Assembly (NCBI GenBank): GCA_022316685.1
Contig: JAKJHU010000037.1
Span: 1,041,792 to 1,105,791, forward strand
Length of the DNA stretch: 64,000 nt
Reading direction: 5' to 3'
Source of the DNA: Progne subis subis
Taxonomy: Eukaryota > Chordata > Aves > Passeriformes > Hirundinidae
This document shows positions 60,001 to 64,000 of this stretch, one piece after another. The notes beneath the pieces were generated by a model. It did no database searches. It had not been told where the DNA came from and saw only the letters and a list, made by a program, of their open reading frames with translations. The translations under genes were made by a program, and so were the position numbers. Positions within the stretch are counted from its first letter, which is position 1. Each line of letters begins with the position of its first letter.

Positions 60001-61924
60001 ATATGTTTCTGACCACAACCTAAGTAGAGAATGCTTTTCTTGGCTCTACTGTGTCATCTGGTTCCTGGCACTGGAGTGTTTCTGCTTGCATTTCATCAAA
60101 GCTTTGAAATCCTAGTCTTGCTAGTATACATTCTCACTACTGGTTTTGAAGTAGATGTTGTGCCTCCCTCCTGCACCAACATTTTTCACAGCTGCCAATT
60201 TTTATGCAGTTTCCAGTAACCAACAGGAAACCTTTTTAGGTTTTTTTTTTCTGCACCACTACTTTGTACTAGAAGACTTAATGATAGAAACCTCTTTCCT
60301 CCCCTTGAGACACTCTGAGTGTCATATCAAGTAAGATGTTTGAAATCTCGTGAGGTATTCATAGCACTGGTTCATTTCGAGAATGGTTTCCTTGGACAAG
60401 GTCATTGTCAATTTAATATTTCACCTGGTCAGGACTTGCACATTTTCCTTCAGTTTGTTGTCCAAAAAATTGTAAGAAGATTTTAACTCATTCATACTAC
60501 TTCCTCTACCCATATGATGCCACAGTAAAAAATAAAACTGATCCTGAGCTGTACAAAATACTTTTCTTCATCTGACAGTGTAGTGTCAGCCATGCTTGAC
60601 AGAATGATTAGAATCATTCTATTAGCATTTTTTACCATCTCAGCCTGTTAAGATTCTGGGTGACAGTCAGTACATGTTTGGCAAAAGAATGTCAAGCGTC
60701 TGCACTGTTCCCTGTACAAGCTTAAAGCAATTTAACTCTGTTGGAGTACATGGTATAAGAGGAAGTAGACTGTCTTGAGGAACTTGATATTTGCTTGATT
60801 TTTTAATTTGTTCTTTATCTCTGGGCAGCTTAGGTCTAAATGAGCCTGACAAAATCATGGAGATTTTAAGGCAGGGTTATCTTCATAGACAGATAGAAAG
60901 AAAAACTTACATGTTTCTCTATCCAGTTACTGAACTAATAAGTGGATTTTCTGCTATGATGATTCAGGGAGTTTAGTAATTTACAGTTTATTATAGTTTA
61001 GTCAAGCCATTTTTAATGGAGTTTAGGCAAGTTTAAAAAGTCAATCTACACAGACACAAGTTCTACTCATGCATATGAGCTTTGCTCGTGCCTAGAAGAG
61101 CATTGGGTGCTAAAGTAATGGCAGCAGTCAGGGAGGTTTCAAATATAGCCACACTGTGAAGGTAACTGGGTAGATGACAGAGGTTTTGGTACTTTGGAAC
61201 TTCTTTGGGGTGTGTTAGTGAGATAACTGTAGAGCGTGGTTAACAGCCAGCAGGAATAACTAGTTCAGTGAGATGTGTGTGAGGGTGTTTGTGTTGGGAT
61301 TTGTTATGAAAGAGGATGGTGTGCACAGAAACAAAACAGATCTTGAGCTCCTACATTGGTCTTGGGTGGAAAGCTGAGAAACAAATTTTGTTGTGAGTAT
61401 GTTACAGGTATATAGCACATTTAAGAAACTAAAGGAAGAGAATTAGGGTGACTTAATTAGACTAAGACAGGCAGGCTAGCAGGCTCAGCCTCTAGTAAGG
61501 ATTTTGTTTGCAGTTTCCAGACTTGCCTTGAATATATTTACTTTTAAACACCTGGGTGGTTGATCTGGGGCCAACTGCAGGTTTGAGCTGTGCTCTCTGT
61601 GGGCATTTCACCTGCACTCAGCTCAGCTCTCTTTCGCTTTTATGTCACATGGCCTTTTTGGGTGGGGTGAGCATAAGGAGCAAACCCCCAAGGGTCAGTA
61701 TTTGAAGGTGATTAATACCCTGCTCTTGGCAAGCTTAATTAAGATTTTCTGTAAGGGCTGTAAGAAAACTAAAGAGCACTGGTCAGTGTGCTTGTAGAAG
61801 TCCCATACTATGCCGCTGAACGTGAGTGGTGAGGATTTATTTCTACCCTTTCTTGATCTTGCAAAGGAGCAGCTGTTCGTTAATCATGTTGCAATTTGCA
61901 GTGTGGAGGCAGTATGTTGCTTTT
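57091..61924. other. About 4.8 kb of unique noncoding DNA
   Basis: No gene or transposon is recognised. A small CpG-enriched island-like patch lies at 59766-59806. The rest is AT-rich and without landmarks. Confidence 0.45.
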
Positions 61925-61940
61925 ATAGCTTTAAAGCTAT
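61925..61940. repeat. 16-bp perfect palindrome
   Basis: ATAGCTTTAAAGCTAT reads identically on both strands. It lies 54 bp upstream of a second inverted repeat. Confidence 0.95.
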
Positions 61941-61993
61941 TGAAAATGAGTGTTCATGTGTGAATGTGTCAGGACCACGTATCAGACAGATCC

Positions 61994-62017
61994 ACCACTT
62001 CAAGTTTTTGAAGTGGT
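61994..62017. repeat. 24-nt perfect hairpin
   Basis: ACCACTTCAA (61994-62003) and TTGAAGTGGT (62008-62017) form a perfect 10-bp stem with a GTTT loop. It is too short for a typical animal microRNA precursor, and no poly-T or factor-independent terminator logic applies in a eukaryote. Confidence 0.95.
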
Positions 62018-63437
62018 CCAAAATCTCTACCAGTTATTCTCCTGGAATATAAAACTCAATTAGATCAAGGAGAGACTTTAGATAGGGAAACAACAAATTA
62101 AGTTTGACGTAATATCTGTGACATCCTTGCCTACAGAGCTAATGAAATTGGAAACCTTTTTGAACAAGTTTCCATTCCAGTATCTCTCCATACTCCATAC
62201 AAGGCTGATCCTTTCCTTTCCTATGCCTCTCAGGCTCAACTTTGAGTCAGCTCCCTGTTGCAGATAAGTCCGTGGCACCTCAGGTTTTTGTTAGCAAGGT
62301 TCCTAACTGACACCGGGATTTTGGGGGTTTTTCATACCTGCTGACTGTGAAGCATAGTGCCTGCTCGCAGGCTGAATGTCATCTTATCCAAGTAGCTGCG
62401 AAATAAAACTTTGTTCTCACTATATTGTCTCTTTTGCCAGGAATTAAGCAGGAAAAAGAATATGACACTACCTCTGCTGACATGTACTCTATCCATTTCC
62501 AGCCTAAGACTTCTTATAAAATGGTGAATTATTGTAGTCTCACGCTATGATAATTCAAGCCAAATTAAAGCATACCATGAATTTCATTTGGCCTTTATGG
62601 GCTAACTTAATGGTAGTTTATCCATTTATCCAAAGGATCACACATTATTCTTCATTAGATAAATTAGCTTAGCAGAGTTTCATTCGCTATGGACAAAGTT
62701 CAACTGTTTTACATCACAGAAAGATTTTAATTAAAAATCATGGACTTGTGATAGAGGCTATTACATGAGATTTTCTTGACCTTTGAGTCAAAAAAAATAT
62801 TTTTTTCTATTCTTAATTCCTTACACCCTTTCTAACCTCTTACTTTGTCAGCTGTATTTTAATTCTGATCTTTGTCTGTGTCTCTGAAGTTCTTCTTGAG
62901 GAATTTAAATATATATATATATATATTTTAAAAAAAAACCTAACAAAAAAGCCCTTTCAAACAATAGTCCTTCAGAAAAGTCATGCTGGGAGCTACACTT
63001 ACCACTAAGCACTCTTGATGTTGAATATCATCCTCTAAAGCAGAAGAGTTTCATCATATTTTCCAAAAATGCCAGGTGCTTTCGGACCTTTTATTAAAAT
63101 TCAAATATATTCTCAAGGATGCTACAGACATCCTTGTGATAGCTTAAGAGATTGTCTCATATTTTCCAGGTAAATTACTTTCAGAAGTTATAAGAACAAT
63201 TCTGAAGGGCTTTGGAGTCATCTGCACTCTTGCCATCCCCAGTGAATGTTTATTTAGAAATGTCTGTGAGCACTGAGACATGGGCCATGTTGCCATATGA
63301 CAGAGGCACATAAGGGAGATTTTATTTCAACATGACCCTTAACCAGAAGGATGCTGAAGAGTTTTGTTTTGTTTTTCCATATCTCTTCACCCTCAGAATA
63401 ATATTTTAATTTCAGAAAAGAATCAAGAAAGATTTCT
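62018..63437. other. Unique AT-rich noncoding DNA
   Basis: No gene is recognised. The stretch 62480-62790 is repeat-free and dense in TAAT/ATTA cores. A (TA)n run lies at about 62908-62927. Confidence 0.45.
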
Positions 63438-63462
63438 CCCCCCCCCCCACCCCCCCCACCCC
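63438..63462 (-). repeat. C-run C11-A-C8-A-C4, potential G-quadruplex on minus strand
   Basis: The plus strand has 11, 8 and 4 cytosines separated by single adenines. The minus strand therefore has G4-A-G8-A-G11, enough for several alternative four-tract quadruplexes with short loops. Exact run lengths may vary with sequencing. Confidence 0.92.
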
Positions 63463-64000
63463 TTTTATAAAAATAAAGCCTTTTCCATGAGTAAGTAGGT
63501 CATGGTAAAGAAAAAATTCGTATAGCAGTCTTCCCCTACAACTGCTTCTTGCTGCCTGCTGAGGGTCAAGTGGTTTTTCAAAATGTCTTTGTGCTCCTTT
63601 CTTGGTTTCAGTGGCAACTTATTATTGCAGAGAGAGGTGCCAGGCATTCTGTCATGTATATCACTGGTACTTTAAATGTTTTGCTGTAGTACATCCCTAT
63701 TTTCTTCCACCTACAAGAATCTCCTGATTTTTATGTATAAATTTGGATTTTTCTCCTTTTTTTTATTCCCTTATTTCAGTCCTTTCTTTTATTTACTGCA
63801 AAGAACACTGCTGCAGTTAAAAGCAGTTACACGTTTTTAGTATGTAACAGTTTTTCAGTGTGTTGAAAAGACACACTAAGAGTTCAGAGATGGTACCCTT
63901 CCCTGCGTGAGGGGATTTTCCTGTTCCCAAAATTACTTGGGGAAAAAATCCCCAATCCTATCAAAACTGTGTACATAGTCAGTAGTAAACATAAGGAAAG
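63463..64000. other. Unique AT-rich noncoding DNA
   Basis: I see nothing recognisable in this stretch. Confidence 0.5.

Noticed and set aside
61994..62017. MicroRNA precursor hairpin
   Set aside because: The stem is only 10 bp, far shorter than an animal pre-miRNA, and the flanks do not extend the pairing.
1..64000. CRISPR arrays, tRNA or rRNA genes, prokaryotic operons
   Set aside because: No spaced identical repeats, cloverleaf candidates, rRNA-like blocks or gene clusters were seen, and the repeat content is vertebrate.

Overview
The window looks like avian nuclear DNA from a gene-poor, AT-rich region, either intergenic or inside a very large intron. Nine CR1-family LINE fragments carry the avian/reptilian CR1 signature: a 3' end in ATTCTGTG-type octamers and a conserved 3' UTR read as 'GGTTGGA...GATGATCTC...CTTCCAACC'. 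There is one MIR-like core-SINE relic and one to three LTR-like segments. No L1, Alu, B1 or other mammalian-type young repeats are visible. I cannot name the species or the locus. No protein-coding host gene, tRNA, rRNA or CRISPR array could be supported. The longest open frames (about 150-160 codons) are simple-repeat translations or chance openings without recognisable domains.

Layout. 1-2.2 kb: a long CR1 copy on the minus strand with frameshifted reverse-transcriptase remains. 2.2-6.5 kb: unique AT-rich DNA with a (TTTTG)n array. 6.5-7.8 kb: a probable solo LTR (minus), an odd flank with a TATA-like site and a splice-donor-like site, then the MIR relic. 9.7-10.4 kb: a 28-bp near-perfect palindrome, a CR1 tail, and a cluster of T50, (TA)n and T/A-rich tracts. 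12.1-13.6 kb: repeat-free AT-rich DNA that looks like a conserved noncoding block. 16.5 kb: a diverged CR1. 18.2-19.5 kb: T/G microsatellites and a weak LTR-like segment. 20.8-21.2 kb: twin POU octamers. 25.8-26.4 kb: the only plus-strand CR1. 28.0-28.3 kb: a very old CR1. 35.5-36.3 kb: an ~85-bp direct repeat pair bracketing ~600 bp that holds an RFX X-box-like site. 37.6-38.3 kb: a CR1 endonuclease fragment with a 21-bp tandem duplication. 46.4 kb: a 132-nt tract of only T and G. 48.4, 51.9 and 56.3 kb: three more minus-strand CR1 pieces. 63.4 kb: a C-run that could form a G-quadruplex on the minus strand.

Nothing here behaves as an operon or multi-gene system, and I did not find an undescribed coding system. 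The observations most worth checking are the 8-of-9 CR1 strand bias, the direct repeat pair around the X-box-like site, the twin octamers in an AT-rich block, and the solo LTR with its near-matching target duplication.
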